Below the pieces are notes generated by a model. That model did not search any database. It saw nothing but the letters and a program-made list of their open reading frames with translations, and was not told the origin of the DNA. Both the position numbers and the translations under genes were made by a program. 35,016 nucleotides of DNA from Microcaldota archaeon (GTDB lineage Archaea; Micrarchaeota; Micrarchaeia; Micrarchaeales; CABMGC01): positions 1-35,016 of the forward strand of contig JAGWHH010000004.1 in assembly GCA_028866935.1 (NCBI GenBank), given 5' to 3'. Positions 7,851 to 15,563 of the stretch are shown one piece after another. Each line of letters begins with the position of its first letter. Position 1 is the stretch's first letter.

Positions 7851-7982
7851 TTAGTCAGTAGGCATTTCCTTTGCAAGCGAAGATCTCTTCTTTGAAAGTA
7901 CCCTGTAGCCACAGTACTGGCACCTGATGAACTTGTCCAGCGACTTTACTTCCTTACCACAATGAAGACATATGTATGCCAT
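7851..7982 (-). CDS. rpoP: RNA polymerase subunit P (Rpb12/RpoK-type zinc ribbon)
   Basis: This 43-residue protein is the small zinc subunit P of archaeal RNA polymerase, homologous to Rpb12, which helps assemble the Rpb3/Rpb10/Rpb11-like subcomplex. It has ICLHCGKEV (Cys5, Cys8), a short linker, and IRCQYCGYRVLSKKR (Cys21, Cys24), which is the family signature. Its length is normal. It is the last gene of the proteasome-exosome superoperon and starts 4 bases after the stop of the unknown gene at 7987. Linkage of rpoP to rpl37Ae is widespread in archaea and supports the call. Confidence 0.92.
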   Translation of the reverse strand: MAYICLHCGKEVKSLDKFIRCQYCGYRVLSKKRSSLAKEMPTD

Positions 7983-7986
7983 GTTT

Positions 7987-8349
7987 TCAACCCTTGATAT
8001 TTGATTTCAACCACTTTACAAAATCCTTGTGCATCCTTGATACGGTTGTATCTATTACCCTAATATTCATTGAACCTTTATATTCCTCTTCGTTGAGCGC
8101 CAGGATTGGAGTAAACTTCTCCATTGGAGCAAAATGCACTTCAAGCCAGTGTATCTTGCCCTTAAGGTAGTCCCTTGTTACATCATCTGACATCGGAAGA
8201 GAGGAGAAACTAAATAGCACGCCGTCGCACCAGCATAGTGGCATTGTGCCTGCCGGAGTGACCCTTTCTCTTAGAAGATCCTCCTTTGAGACTTGAAGTA
8301 TCTCATGCACTACAAGTTCATCCGCAGGTGCGTAGCTTATCTTAACCAA
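7987..8349 (-). CDS. Unknown protein within the exosome/ribosome operon
   Basis: This 120-residue protein lies between rpl37Ae and rpoP, 4 bases from each. It begins with a TTG (M-VKISYAPADELVVHEIL). It has an alternating strand pattern, a Cys-x-Cys pair (PLCWCDG, about 38-43), IHWLEVHFAPMEKF (about 67-80) and a helical basic C-terminus (HKDFVKWLKSNIKG). Other archaea often carry pcc1, a Brix/Imp4-type gene or prefoldin near this position, but I see no Pcc1 or Brix motif. Its placement inside a conserved transcript suggests a role in RNA processing, ribosome assembly or transcription; this is inference only. Confidence 0.72.
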   Translation of the reverse strand: MVKISYAPADELVVHEILQVSKEDLLRERVTPAGTMPLCWCDGVLFSFSSLPMSDDVTRDYLKGKIHWLEVHFAPMEKFTPILALNEEEYKGSMNIRVIDTTVSRMHKDFVKWLKSNIKG

Positions 8350-8353
8350 AGCA

Positions 8354-8584
8354 TCATTCCTTTCCTAGTATCCTTGATACAGTCTCCCCTGCTGAAGTCT
8401 TCAGGGTGTATGCGCCTCCTGCAAAAGTTGCGTTGCAGTGCCTGCATCTCCATATTGCGTTGCCTTCCCTCTTTACGGCTTCCTTTCCGCAAAGATCGCA
8501 CTTGTACCTTCTCTGCTTGTCTGCCTTGACTGCAAGGTACCTCTTCCTGAGGCTTACTCCGTATCTTATTCCAAAGTTTGACAT
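8354..8584 (-). CDS. rpl37ae: Ribosomal protein L37Ae (eL43)
   Basis: This is a zinc-ribbon protein of the large ribosomal subunit found in archaea and eukaryotes. The 76-residue sequence shows the basic N-terminus GIRYGVSLRKRYLAV, YKCDLCGKEAVKREG (Cys29, Cys32), IWRCRHCNATFAGGAYT (Cys47, Cys50) and the terminal TSAGETVSRIL. The ATG at 8584 is 1 base after the rrp42 stop and is preceded by GGTTGA; a TTG three codons upstream would overlap rrp42 and is less likely. It sits in the archaeal exosome superoperon, its usual place. Confidence 0.95.
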   Translation of the reverse strand: MSNFGIRYGVSLRKRYLAVKADKQRRYKCDLCGKEAVKREGNAIWRCRHCNATFAGGAYTLKTSAGETVSRILGKE

Positions 8585-8585
8585 G

Positions 8586-9374
8586 TTACTCAACCTTCGA
8601 GATTATCAGCTTCCTTAGATCCTTTGACTTTTGGAAGGAAGCATCTATCAATGTTTCTAGCTCCTTTTGGCTAAATGACCCCCCTAGCCCTTTCTGCATT
8701 GCCCTTAGATAATTTTCATCGTTTGCTATTGTTATCCTTGCATCCATGAAGGCCTCTTCATTTCCATCAGGGTCGAGTATGACCTTTCCTGCTATCTTTC
8801 CGAAAGTTGATGACGTGACCATTCCGCCTATCTTGAACCTGCCAAGATTTCCTTCGCGGATTACCTCCTCATTCTCTGCATCGTATTTCGGCATCCTTGC
8901 GCTGTACAGTGCTGCTGCGGCTGCAAGCGTGCCTGCATCAAATAGGTTGCCATCGTAGTTAAGAGTGTAGATGTCGATGAAAACTTCCCATACCTTCTCC
9001 TCGTCAATTCCCAATGACTTTGAGTTTATCATGTCTGCTGCCCTGATGCCTCTGTCTATTACCCTGCCTAGCTCTATTGCCTCTGGCGATGGCGGACCGC
9101 TCTCGAATTGATCTGAGGCCATTGGGTGGAGCTCTGCAGAAGTTATTAGATTGCCTTCTCCTGGCTTATCAGGCATTGGCTCCCCTACTCCTACCTTTAC
9201 TCCTGCCAGCATCTTTGTGTTTCCCATTATTACCTGCGCAGAGCCTTCGGCGTTGGGTATGACTCCTGTCTTTAGTTCTATATTTCTGTAGGACATAGGC
9301 TGCCTTCCGTCTTCTCTTTGTCCCTTCATGAGCAGGTCCTTTATGAAATCTTCAGTTACAGTTCTTATTTTCAT
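8586..9374 (-). CDS. rrp42: Exosome core subunit Rrp42 (non-catalytic RNase PH-like)
   Basis: Rrp42 alternates with Rrp41 in the hexameric ring of the archaeal exosome, which degrades RNA 3' to 5' phosphorolytically and can add tails. It has no active site but contributes RNA-binding residues. The 262-residue protein has the RNase PH fold: REDGRQPMSYRNIELKTGV (about 20-38), GSAQVIMGNTKMLAGVKVGV, FESGPPSPEAIELGRVIDRG and CTD-type helices. Residues 130-160 carry the conserved VFIDIYTLNYDGNLFDAGTL. Length and order after rrp41 are standard. The start has GTGAT four bases upstream. Confidence 0.96.
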   Translation of the reverse strand: MKIRTVTEDFIKDLLMKGQREDGRQPMSYRNIELKTGVIPNAEGSAQVIMGNTKMLAGVKVGVGEPMPDKPGEGNLITSAELHPMASDQFESGPPSPEAIELGRVIDRGIRAADMINSKSLGIDEEKVWEVFIDIYTLNYDGNLFDAGTLAAAAALYSARMPKYDAENEEVIREGNLGRFKIGGMVTSSTFGKIAGKVILDPDGNEEAFMDARITIANDENYLRAMQKGLGGSFSQKELETLIDASFQKSKDLRKLIISKVE

Positions 9375-9378
9375 TTAA

Positions 9379-10119
9379 TCACTTCTTGTATTTCTCTGAT
9401 ATCTTCTCGTAAGATTGCTTTAGCGCTTCCCTTTGAAGTTTTGTTATGTACTCTCCTGCTTTCCTTACCATGTGCATTCCCAAGTCTACGTCTTCTGGGG
9501 TAAGTGTGCCGTCCATCTGCAAAAGCAGTATGTCTCCAGTCCTTGGGCTGATGGCAATTGGCATGTCAGCGTCTGAGTAGTTGTCCTCTATCTTGTTGAG
9601 GTCTAGTATTACTTGGTCTCCGACCTTGCCGAAGGAAACTCCATAAGGCATGTCTGTCATTGGTATGCCTGATGCCGCAAGTGCAACTGATGCTGCGGTT
9701 ATTCCTGCTGCCCTTGTGCCGCCGTCTCCCTGAAGCACCTCTACGAATATGTCTATCTCAGCGCCAGGGTACTTCTCTAGCATGATGACGTTTTCAAAAA
9801 CCTCTTTTGTTACCTTTGATATCTCTGTAGACCTTCTGTTTGGCCCAGACCTTCCATGCTCTTCAAGTGATGAGAATGGGGCCATTGTGTATCTGCACTT
9901 GATTATCGCCCTTTCTGGGTCCTGGACGTGCTTTGGAAGCGCCTCCTTTGGGCCATAAACCGCCGCGATTATCTTGTTGTTTCCCCACTCTATGTATGAT
10001 GACCCTACCGCATTCCTTATTGTCCCTACCTCTATCTTTATTGGGCGCAGCTCATCTGGCATTCTGCCGTCAAGACGCTTCCCGTTTATTATAAGCTGTG
10101 GTTTTTCTCCTCCTCCCAT
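9379..10119 (-). CDS. rrp41: Exosome catalytic subunit Rrp41 (RNase PH-like)
   Basis: Rrp41 carries the phosphorolytic active site of the archaeal exosome. The 246-residue protein shows RLDGRMPDELRPIKIEVG, the GSSYIEWGNNKIIAAVYGP strand pair, the RNA-binding loop around GRSGPNRRSTEISKVTKE, and the active-site region VLQGDGGTRAAGITAASVAL with the following DLNKIEDNYSDADMP, whose Asp residues match the catalytic ones of the family. It lies between rrp4 and rrp42 with gaps of 2 and 4 bases, and GGTG precedes the ATG. The ring is capped by the adjacent Rrp4 product. Confidence 0.97.
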   Translation of the reverse strand: MGGGEKPQLIINGKRLDGRMPDELRPIKIEVGTIRNAVGSSYIEWGNNKIIAAVYGPKEALPKHVQDPERAIIKCRYTMAPFSSLEEHGRSGPNRRSTEISKVTKEVFENVIMLEKYPGAEIDIFVEVLQGDGGTRAAGITAASVALAASGIPMTDMPYGVSFGKVGDQVILDLNKIEDNYSDADMPIAISPRTGDILLLQMDGTLTPEDVDLGMHMVRKAGEYITKLQREALKQSYEKISEKYKK

Positions 10120-10121
10120 TT

Positions 10122-10727
10122 TTACACCATCTTCTTGTTGTCAAGCAACTCCTTGACCCTTTCCGTGAGTCCTGAAGTGTGCGCCTCTTCCTCTATCTTT
10201 AGTATTGCAGCCGTTGCAAGGTCAACGTCGCCTCCGCTGAGCCAGACCAGTCCATTAAGTCCTATGACTACTGATGTGCCTGTTCCATCTGTTATCTGCT
10301 TTACCATGGTGTTTGCCTTTCCGATTATCCTTGGAATCTTTGATGGAGTCACTGACATGAGCTTTCCTGCTCCGAGAACTTTTGGCCTGATCAGTATTGC
10401 TGTGCCGCCCTTCTCAAGCTCCTTTATTGTGGAAACTATTATGTCACCTGCCTTTATCTCGCTTTCTAGGAACTTTGAAATTATGAGTCCCTTGTATGGG
10501 GCATTTAGGTTGACCGTGACTGTTGTTCCGCGGTCCTCTTCTACTATGCCTATTATTGTATCGCCATTCCTTGGCTGCCACAGACCTTCAAGTGGTATCA
10601 ATGATAGTGTCTGCTCGTCAAATGAGCCCAATATGCATGAGTATGTTCCGTTTGCGTCGGTTATTGTATTCTCTATGCGTAGCTGTTTCTCGCTAAGCTT
10701 TTCTCCTGGTACTACTATTCTTTGCAT
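10122..10727 (-). CDS. rrp4: Exosome RNA-binding cap subunit Rrp4 (S1 and KH domains)
   Basis: Rrp4 forms the cap of the exosome and guides RNA into the ring. The 201-residue protein has an N-terminal domain with IVVPGEKL, an S1 domain (about 57-125; NGDTIIGIVEEDRGTTVTVN and GDIIVSTIKEL) and a KH domain (about 135-185; PRIIGKANTMVKQITDGTG with the GxxG-like loop GKAN). Length is slightly below that of many archaeal Rrp4 proteins (about 230). The ATG is preceded by GGTG. It sits two bases after SBDS and two bases before rrp41. Confidence 0.95.
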   Translation of the reverse strand: MQRIVVPGEKLSEKQLRIENTITDANGTYSCILGSFDEQTLSLIPLEGLWQPRNGDTIIGIVEEDRGTTVTVNLNAPYKGLIISKFLESEIKAGDIIVSTIKELEKGGTAILIRPKVLGAGKLMSVTPSKIPRIIGKANTMVKQITDGTGTSVVIGLNGLVWLSGGDVDLATAAILKIEEEAHTSGLTERVKELLDNKKMV

Positions 10728-10729
10728 TT

Positions 10730-11413
10730 CTACACCAAACTCTTTGTGATTGCACTTCCTTTTGTGAAGTTATTCAGCTTCTCGAAGAATTCTCCCTGCA
10801 AGCCTGCAGGAAATTCCAGAACCGCCTTAAGCGATCCGTTGGACTGCCATTCTTCTGTCTTAAGTCCATACTGCTTGAGCAGGCCATAGCACCTGTTTGC
10901 AAATTCAGCCGGTACAATGACTTCTAGCTTAGCAGTAGCGAATTTAATTGGTAGGATAACATTTATCTTCTTTACTACTGCCTCTACCTGTTCGTTTGCG
11001 CTTTTAAATGCGTCAATCTGCACCTTTGATGTCTCCATTGCGCTCTCTATTCTCTGAACTGGATGGGGGGCGTTGGAGCGTGGGTCTATCGAATTCCTTG
11101 CTATTATCTGCGCGACCTGCTTTCTCTTCTCCTCCATAAGCTTGTTTTTCTGCTCTGTTGTTACGGGCACTATGCCTTTCTTAAGTATTATCTCTGCAAT
11201 CTTTGCAATGTCAGTGGTGCCAAACGCCTTCTTTACCTTGTCCTGGCTTGGCCTGTCCCCTTTGTTTGCATCTGTAAAGACCTCTTCTGCCTGCAAAGGC
11301 TGCATTGGGTTTGTTATTTTGCCTGTTATGAAGTCATATGCAAGATCTGAGTCTACAAATATCTCGAACTGTTCCCCGTTCAGGTTGTATTTTGCAACTA
11401 CTGTCTTGGACAT
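10730..11413 (-). CDS. sdo1: Ribosome maturation protein SBDS
   Basis: SBDS/Sdo1 family proteins act in the final maturation of the large ribosomal subunit by helping remove the anti-association factor aIF6. The 227-residue protein shows the N-terminal FYSH-type domain (KYNLNGEQFEIFVDSDLAYDF, TDANKGDRPSQDKVKKAFGT), a central three-helix domain (MEEKRKQVAQIIARNSIDPRSN, HPVQRIESAME) and a ferredoxin-like C-terminal domain. Linkage of SBDS with exosome genes is a hallmark of archaea. GGTGGGTGG lies directly before the ATG. The upstream gene psmA ends 18 bases away. Confidence 0.96.
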   Translation of the reverse strand: MSKTVVAKYNLNGEQFEIFVDSDLAYDFITGKITNPMQPLQAEEVFTDANKGDRPSQDKVKKAFGTTDIAKIAEIILKKGIVPVTTEQKNKLMEEKRKQVAQIIARNSIDPRSNAPHPVQRIESAMETSKVQIDAFKSANEQVEAVVKKINVILPIKFATAKLEVIVPAEFANRCYGLLKQYGLKTEEWQSNGSLKAVLEFPAGLQGEFFEKLNNFTKGSAITKSLV

Positions 11414-11431
11414 CCACCCACCGTTTAAGGA

Positions 11432-12127
11432 CTAGAGGTGCGAACGGAGTTTTTCTGGGGTGAGAATTGTGAACTCCTTTCCATCCTGCACATATCCTAT
11501 ATCAACGTTAAACTCAGTAACGGGAGCCTCACTGACCTTCTTTATGATCTTTATTCCAAGACCTATCGCCTCGTCGAGGTCCATGCCGTCTTTGTATTCC
11601 TTCATCAGTATCTCTGTTGCCATTTTCTTGCCCATTCCGATTGCATCGGCCTTGTATCCGAGGAATGACGCGCCGGGCTCTATTTCGTAGAGCTTTGGGG
11701 AGTCGTCTATTCCTCCAACGAGAAGCGAGACTGCATAAGGACGAAGTCCTCCGTACTGGGTTGCCTGCATCATGTATGCAGATATTTGCTTTGAGAGTGA
11801 CTCAACTGACTTTGCATCATCGAAAAGAAGCTTGTGATTCTGCGTTGCAGACCTTGAAGCGTCTATTATGTGCAGTCCGTCCGCAACCATTCCGCTGTAT
11901 GTCGCGCCTATGTGCGAATCTACCTTGAAGACCTTTTGGATTGTTGAAGGTACTGCGAGCGGCTCGTTTATGTTCTTGTGTGCCACAAAGACAACGCTAT
12001 CTGCGCCAGTAATGCCAATTGACGTAGCGCCTTTCCTTACTGCTTCTTTTGCATATTCTACCTGAAAGAGTCTTCCATCAGGGTTAAACATTACGCCTCT
12101 ATCGTAAGCTTGTACGTTTGGATACAT
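11432..12127 (-). CDS. psmA: Proteasome subunit alpha
   Basis: The alpha subunit forms the outer rings of the 20S proteasome, gates substrate entry and docks the PAN/AAA unfoldase. The 231-residue protein shows AYDRGVMFNPDGRLFQVEYA (about 8-27), which is the alpha-subunit N-terminal signature, then GATSIGITGADSVVFVAHK and the GASFLGYKADAIGMG stretch. It has no propeptide. It is the first gene of the superoperon that continues with SBDS and the exosome genes, an order conserved across archaea. No beta subunit is in the window. A TATA box at 12167-12182 and GGTGT precede the ATG. Confidence 0.97.
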   Translation of the reverse strand: MYPNVQAYDRGVMFNPDGRLFQVEYAKEAVRKGATSIGITGADSVVFVAHKNINEPLAVPSTIQKVFKVDSHIGATYSGMVADGLHIIDASRSATQNHKLLFDDAKSVESLSKQISAYMMQATQYGGLRPYAVSLLVGGIDDSPKLYEIEPGASFLGYKADAIGMGKKMATEILMKEYKDGMDLDEAIGLGIKIIKKVSEAPVTEFNVDIGYVQDGKEFTILTPEKLRSHL

Positions 12128-12166
12128 AAATTTACACCCATATAATAAGAGCAGATTAGATATCGT

Positions 12167-12182
12167 TAATTATAATTATATA
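12167..12182 (-). promoter_or_regulatory. TATA region of the psmA-exosome superoperon
   Basis: The A/T-only sequence TAATTATAATTATATA, read on the minus strand as TATATAATTATAATTA, is about 40-55 bases from the psmA start. The inferred transcript leader is about 20 bases and includes the GGTGT ribosome binding site. Confidence 0.5.
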
Positions 12183-12208
12183 CTTTTGCTTTTGCTAAGT
12201 TCACTCGT

Positions 12209-12221
12209 AACTGAAACAGTT
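12209..12221. promoter_or_regulatory. Palindrome AACTGAAACAGTT between divergent operons
   Basis: This perfect inverted repeat (5-base arms, 3-base spacer) lies midway between the psmA and mrp starts. It is flanked by near-identical CACTCGTA (12202-12209) and TACTCGTT (12223-12230). It could be a regulator site for one or both operons. It does not match an archaeal origin recognition box that I know, although orc1 is nearby. Confidence 0.3.
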
Positions 12222-12312
12222 TTACTCGTTTATAATGCCTTCTATATGACATTATTTAATGTGCCTGTTGCATATACTTAGCACAGGCTCTATCCTAATA
12301 TCGATGATATCC

Positions 12313-13110
12313 ATGGTTGATGAAACCCAGAATGAACAGCCGGTTCCAAATGTAATGCACCCATCAATCCTGAAAGTTATAGAGCAAAGGAAGGCAATAA
12401 AGGAGAAGCTCTCGAACATAAAGCATAAAATTGGCGTGTACAGCGCCAAGGGAGGCGTGGGAAAGACCACGGTGTCGGTAAATCTAGCCTATACGCTAAA
12501 GTCACTGGGCTATAAAGTAGGGCTTCTGGACGCGGATGTGGATTGCCCAAACATTACAATGTTCCTTGGCATCAATGAGATGTTCTCTGATGAATATCCG
12601 CTTAAGCCAGTCGACAAGGATGGCGTAAAGGTGCTGTCCACTGCGATGTTTGTTGATGATGCAAGGAAGCCGATAATCTGGAGAGGACCGATGATTGGTA
12701 AAATGATCAGGGAATTCTTTGAAAATACAGAATGGGGAGACCTTGATTATCTCATAATTGACCTCTCTCCTGGAACAAGCGACAGTCCGCTCTCAATAAT
12801 ACAGCTTCTTGACCTTGATGGTTTCATTCTTGTAACTACACCACAGCACATAGCATCGATAAACACGATAAGATCGGGCATGATGGCAAAGAGGCTGGGC
12901 GTTGCGCTCCTTGGAGTTGTAGAGACCATGTCCGACGGGTCGAAAAGAGGGGCAAATGAAGTGGCAGAGGCAATGAATTGTGAAGTGATTGGTACAGTGG
13001 GATTTAGCAGGAAATTCAATGAACTCAGCGACAAAGGAGTAGTTCCAGTAAACCAGGATGATGAGATAAAAGAAGAGTTTTTAAGGATAAGTAAGAAAAT
13101 TACTGGTTGA
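12313..13110 (+). CDS. Mrp/ApbC-type P-loop ATPase (MinD/ParA superfamily), CxxC missing
   Basis: Proteins of this family act in iron-sulfur cluster assembly and transfer. From the ATG at 12313 the 265-residue sequence has the deviant Walker A SAKGGVGKTT (about 44-53), the GLLDADVDCPNITMFLG switch I region, and LIIDLSPGTSDSPLSI. The QHIASINTIRSGMMAKRL and LGVVETMS stretches match Mrp. However, the CPHC-type pair that usually follows GVVENMS is absent; only isolated Cys residues remain. An iron-sulfur carrier role is therefore uncertain. The frame also has ATG codons at 12259 and 12304; 12259 lies about 26 bases after a TTTATAAT sequence and could be a leaderless start. Orc1 follows after 10 bases. 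Confidence 0.85.
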   Translation: MVDETQNEQPVPNVMHPSILKVIEQRKAIKEKLSNIKHKIGVYSAKGGVGKTTVSVNLAYTLKSLGYKVGLLDADVDCPNITMFLGINEMFSDEYPLKPVDKDGVKVLSTAMFVDDARKPIIWRGPMIGKMIREFFENTEWGDLDYLIIDLSPGTSDSPLSIIQLLDLDGFILVTTPQHIASINTIRSGMMAKRLGVALLGVVETMSDGSKRGANEVAEAMNCEVIGTVGFSRKFNELSDKGVVPVNQDDEIKEEFLRISKKITG

Positions 13111-13120
13111 GGGAGTTGTT

Positions 13121-14347
13121 GTGGCTGAGCTTTTTGATGACATCTTTAAGGAATCCAAAATATTCTCCAACAGGGAAGTCCTCTCTCCGCATTACATACC
13201 GCAGAATCTGCTTTTCAGGGACAAGCAAATCCAGGAGATTGCAAAGTACCTGACCCCGTCACTTAAGGGAGAGCGCGGCAGAAATATTTTCATTTATGGA
13301 AAGACAGGTACAGGCAAGACGTCATGCGTAAAGAGCGTGATTGACAAAGTTAAAAACCTGCCCGTGTCCAAGGCACGCATAATCTACATAAACTGCAGGA
13401 TCTACAATTCAAGGTATAGGGTGCTTTACAAGATAGTTAGCGACTATCTGCCACTATATGCAAAGCGCGGGTATGGCATTGTAGATATCTATGAGAAGAT
13501 AATTAATTGGATTGACGAGGACGGAAAGATACTGGTCGTAGTACTTGATGAGGTTGACATAGTCAAGGACCTTGACGACCTAATTTATACGCTCACTAGA
13601 GCAAACAGCGACATAAAGTCGGGCGGCATAACGATTGTTGGAGTGTCAAACAAGGTATCATTCAAGGATGAGCTCGATCCGAGAAGCCTCTCTGCGCTTT
13701 ATGAGAATGAGCTTGTATTTCCGCCTTACAACTCAAACGAACTGTCATCAATACTTAAGGACAGGGCGGAGAACGGTTTCAGGAAGGATGCTATAGAGCC
13801 AGCAGCAATAAACCTTGCAGCCGCGCTTGCGGCGAAGGAGAGCGGAGATGCGCGACTTGCATTAAAGATAATGTCAAAGGCAGGAGAGCTTGCTGAGGAA
13901 AAGGGGGCCGAGATAATAACGGTGCACAACATCAACGAGGCTGCAAAGTATGCAGAAGAGGAGATCGCATATGACCTTATCAACACGCTTCCAGAGCACC
14001 AGCGCCTGATTGTTTATGCAATTGCCCTGCTCTCGATACAGGGCAGCAAGTACAAGAGGCTTAGCGATGGCGCAGACTCTTACCTCTTCAGCGGGGACAT
14101 ATATGACAAGTACTGCTCTGTGTCAAACTCGCTTCAAAAAGAGCCGAAGAGCTCAAGATGGTACAGAAAATACATTGCGGACCTTGACATGCAGGGCATA
14201 ATTACGTCTTACGAGTCAGGGAAGGGGATACGCGGCCATACAAAACTGATCAGGCTTGCATATGTACCTGAAAAGATAAAGAGCACCATAGAAAAGGCGC
14301 TTTACAAGGAAGTGGGGGCAGACAACGAAAAGGTAATGCCTGCATAG
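13121..14347 (+). CDS. cdc6: Orc1/Cdc6 replication initiator
   Basis: This protein binds replication origins and loads the MCM helicase. The 408-residue protein has the AAA+ Walker A GKTGTGKT (60-67), Walker B VVVLDEVD (138-145), a sensor 1 region IVGVSNKVSF, sensor 2 in GDARLALKIMSKAGELA, and a C-terminal winged helix (about 300-390; LPEHQRLIVYAIALL and YRKYIADLDMQGIITSYESG). Length is typical. It starts with GTG. It stands between the Mrp-like ATPase and the Mre11-like nuclease in a plus-strand operon. Archaeal origins often lie beside cdc6, but no convincing origin box cluster is visible in the adjacent 200-base upstream gap. Confidence 0.95.
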   Translation: MAELFDDIFKESKIFSNREVLSPHYIPQNLLFRDKQIQEIAKYLTPSLKGERGRNIFIYGKTGTGKTSCVKSVIDKVKNLPVSKARIIYINCRIYNSRYRVLYKIVSDYLPLYAKRGYGIVDIYEKIINWIDEDGKILVVVLDEVDIVKDLDDLIYTLTRANSDIKSGGITIVGVSNKVSFKDELDPRSLSALYENELVFPPYNSNELSSILKDRAENGFRKDAIEPAAINLAAALAAKESGDARLALKIMSKAGELAEEKGAEIITVHNINEAAKYAEEEIAYDLINTLPEHQRLIVYAIALLSIQGSKYKRLSDGADSYLFSGDIYDKYCSVSNSLQKEPKSSRWYRKYIADLDMQGIITSYESGKGIRGHTKLIRLAYVPEKIKSTIEKALYKEVGADNEKVMPA

Positions 14348-14356
14348 GTCCTTTTT

Positions 14357-15547
14357 ATGAAGATTGCAATCCTTTCAGATTTCCACCTTGGATATGAGCG
14401 GTTCAGGGAAGACGCATATAGGCAGGCTGAAGAGGCGCTTAACAAGGCCTCGCAAACTGCAGACGCAATAATAATTCCCGGAGACATATTCGACAACAGG
14501 ACGCCTAAGCCCGATGTGCTTGCTGAGGCAATAAACCTGTTTAGGGGCCTTTCAAAGAAAGAGTGGGGGGCCCAGGTAGTCGAATTCCTTGGAGAGGGGC
14601 AGCACTATACAAAGACGCCGATAATTGCGATACCCGGAACGCATGAAAGGCGTGCGCAGGATGTGATGGATCCTGTTGACCTTCTTGGCTTGACGGGCCT
14701 TATAGTTGATGTTAGCAATGCCACTGCAATGCTTGAGAAGAGTGGCGAGAAGGTTGCCATAGTTGGCATAGGAGGAATAGCTGATGAGAGATTCAGGGAA
14801 ATTGTGCTGAAGATAAACCCAAGGCCTGTGGATGGCGCTTTCAGCGTATTTATGTTTCATGAATCGGTGTATGAGCTTCTTCCTTTTAACGAGAGCTTCA
14901 TCAAGCTTGAGGAGCTTCCGAAGGACTTTGACCTTTATGTGTGCGGGCATATCCACAGCAGGCTTGAATCAAGCGTGCACGGAAAGAGATTGCTCATACC
15001 AGGCAGCACAGTGCTTACCCAGCTTAAGTCAGGCGAGCAGGAGAAGAAGGGCTTCTATGTCTATGACACTCTAACAGGAAAGTATGAATTCATTGAGATA
15101 GATTCTCGCAGGTTTGTGGTTCTTGAGATAGGGCTTGATGGCCACGATAGCGCGCATGCGGTTGAGCTTATAGAGAGCGGAATAAAAGGCATGCTTGGAA
15201 GCGACATGCCGATAATAAGAGTGGTGCTGGAGGGCAAGCAGAAGAGCGGGGATATGGAGATGGAGCTAAGCGGACTTCCAAAAAGGTATGAGGGAAGGGC
15301 CCTGGTTGAAATCTCCAAGTCTGGAATAGATATCAGCAGGATAGGTGAGGCGAACCTTGGCCTTGCAACAAAAACATTCGAGAATATGTCGGTAAAGGAC
15401 TATGGGATCGGAGTATTTATTGAAAAGCTGAAAGACAAGAACGTAAATTTCGGGAGGATAAGCCCCATAGAGCTTCTTGACATACTAAGTTCCGAGCCGA
15501 ATAAGGATAAGGCGGTAGAAAAGGCGCTTAATGAGCTTGCCGCATGA
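14357..15547 (+). CDS. Mre11-like DNA double-strand-break nuclease
   Basis: Mre11 trims DNA ends in double-strand-break repair, normally together with Rad50. The 396-residue protein shows the calcineurin-like phosphoesterase motifs: SDFHLG (7-12), GDIFD (42-46), GTHE (94-97), MFHES and CGHIHS. In the third motif Thr replaces the Asn of the usual GNH(D/E), one of the metal ligands in Pyrococcus Mre11. The capping and C-terminal regions are about normal in length. No rad50, herA or nurA is nearby; the neighbours are cdc6 (9 bases upstream) and a DUF218 gene (16 bases downstream). The Mre11 call is the best fit; another archaeal DNA-repair exonuclease of this family is possible. Confidence 0.82.
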   Translation: MKIAILSDFHLGYERFREDAYRQAEEALNKASQTADAIIIPGDIFDNRTPKPDVLAEAINLFRGLSKKEWGAQVVEFLGEGQHYTKTPIIAIPGTHERRAQDVMDPVDLLGLTGLIVDVSNATAMLEKSGEKVAIVGIGGIADERFREIVLKINPRPVDGAFSVFMFHESVYELLPFNESFIKLEELPKDFDLYVCGHIHSRLESSVHGKRLLIPGSTVLTQLKSGEQEKKGFYVYDTLTGKYEFIEIDSRRFVVLEIGLDGHDSAHAVELIESGIKGMLGSDMPIIRVVLEGKQKSGDMEMELSGLPKRYEGRALVEISKSGIDISRIGEANLGLATKTFENMSVKDYGIGVFIEKLKDKNVNFGRISPIELLDILSSEPNKDKAVEKALNELAA

Positions 15548-15563
15548 GCCTTAGGGTAATTGC

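Noticed and set aside
7987-8349. Assignment of the unknown operon gene as KEOPS Pcc1
   Set aside because: Position alone suggests it; the sequence is longer than Pcc1 and lacks its pattern.
10135-10749. 204-codon plus-strand frame opposite rrp4
   Set aside because: Antisense to a certain rrp4 gene; the Ser/Pro/Phe-rich translation shows no motif and there is no promoter or ribosome binding site.
12128-12312. Replication origin beside orc1/cdc6
   Set aside because: No repeated origin recognition boxes are visible. The region is explained by two divergent promoters and one palindrome. GC skew could not be computed here.
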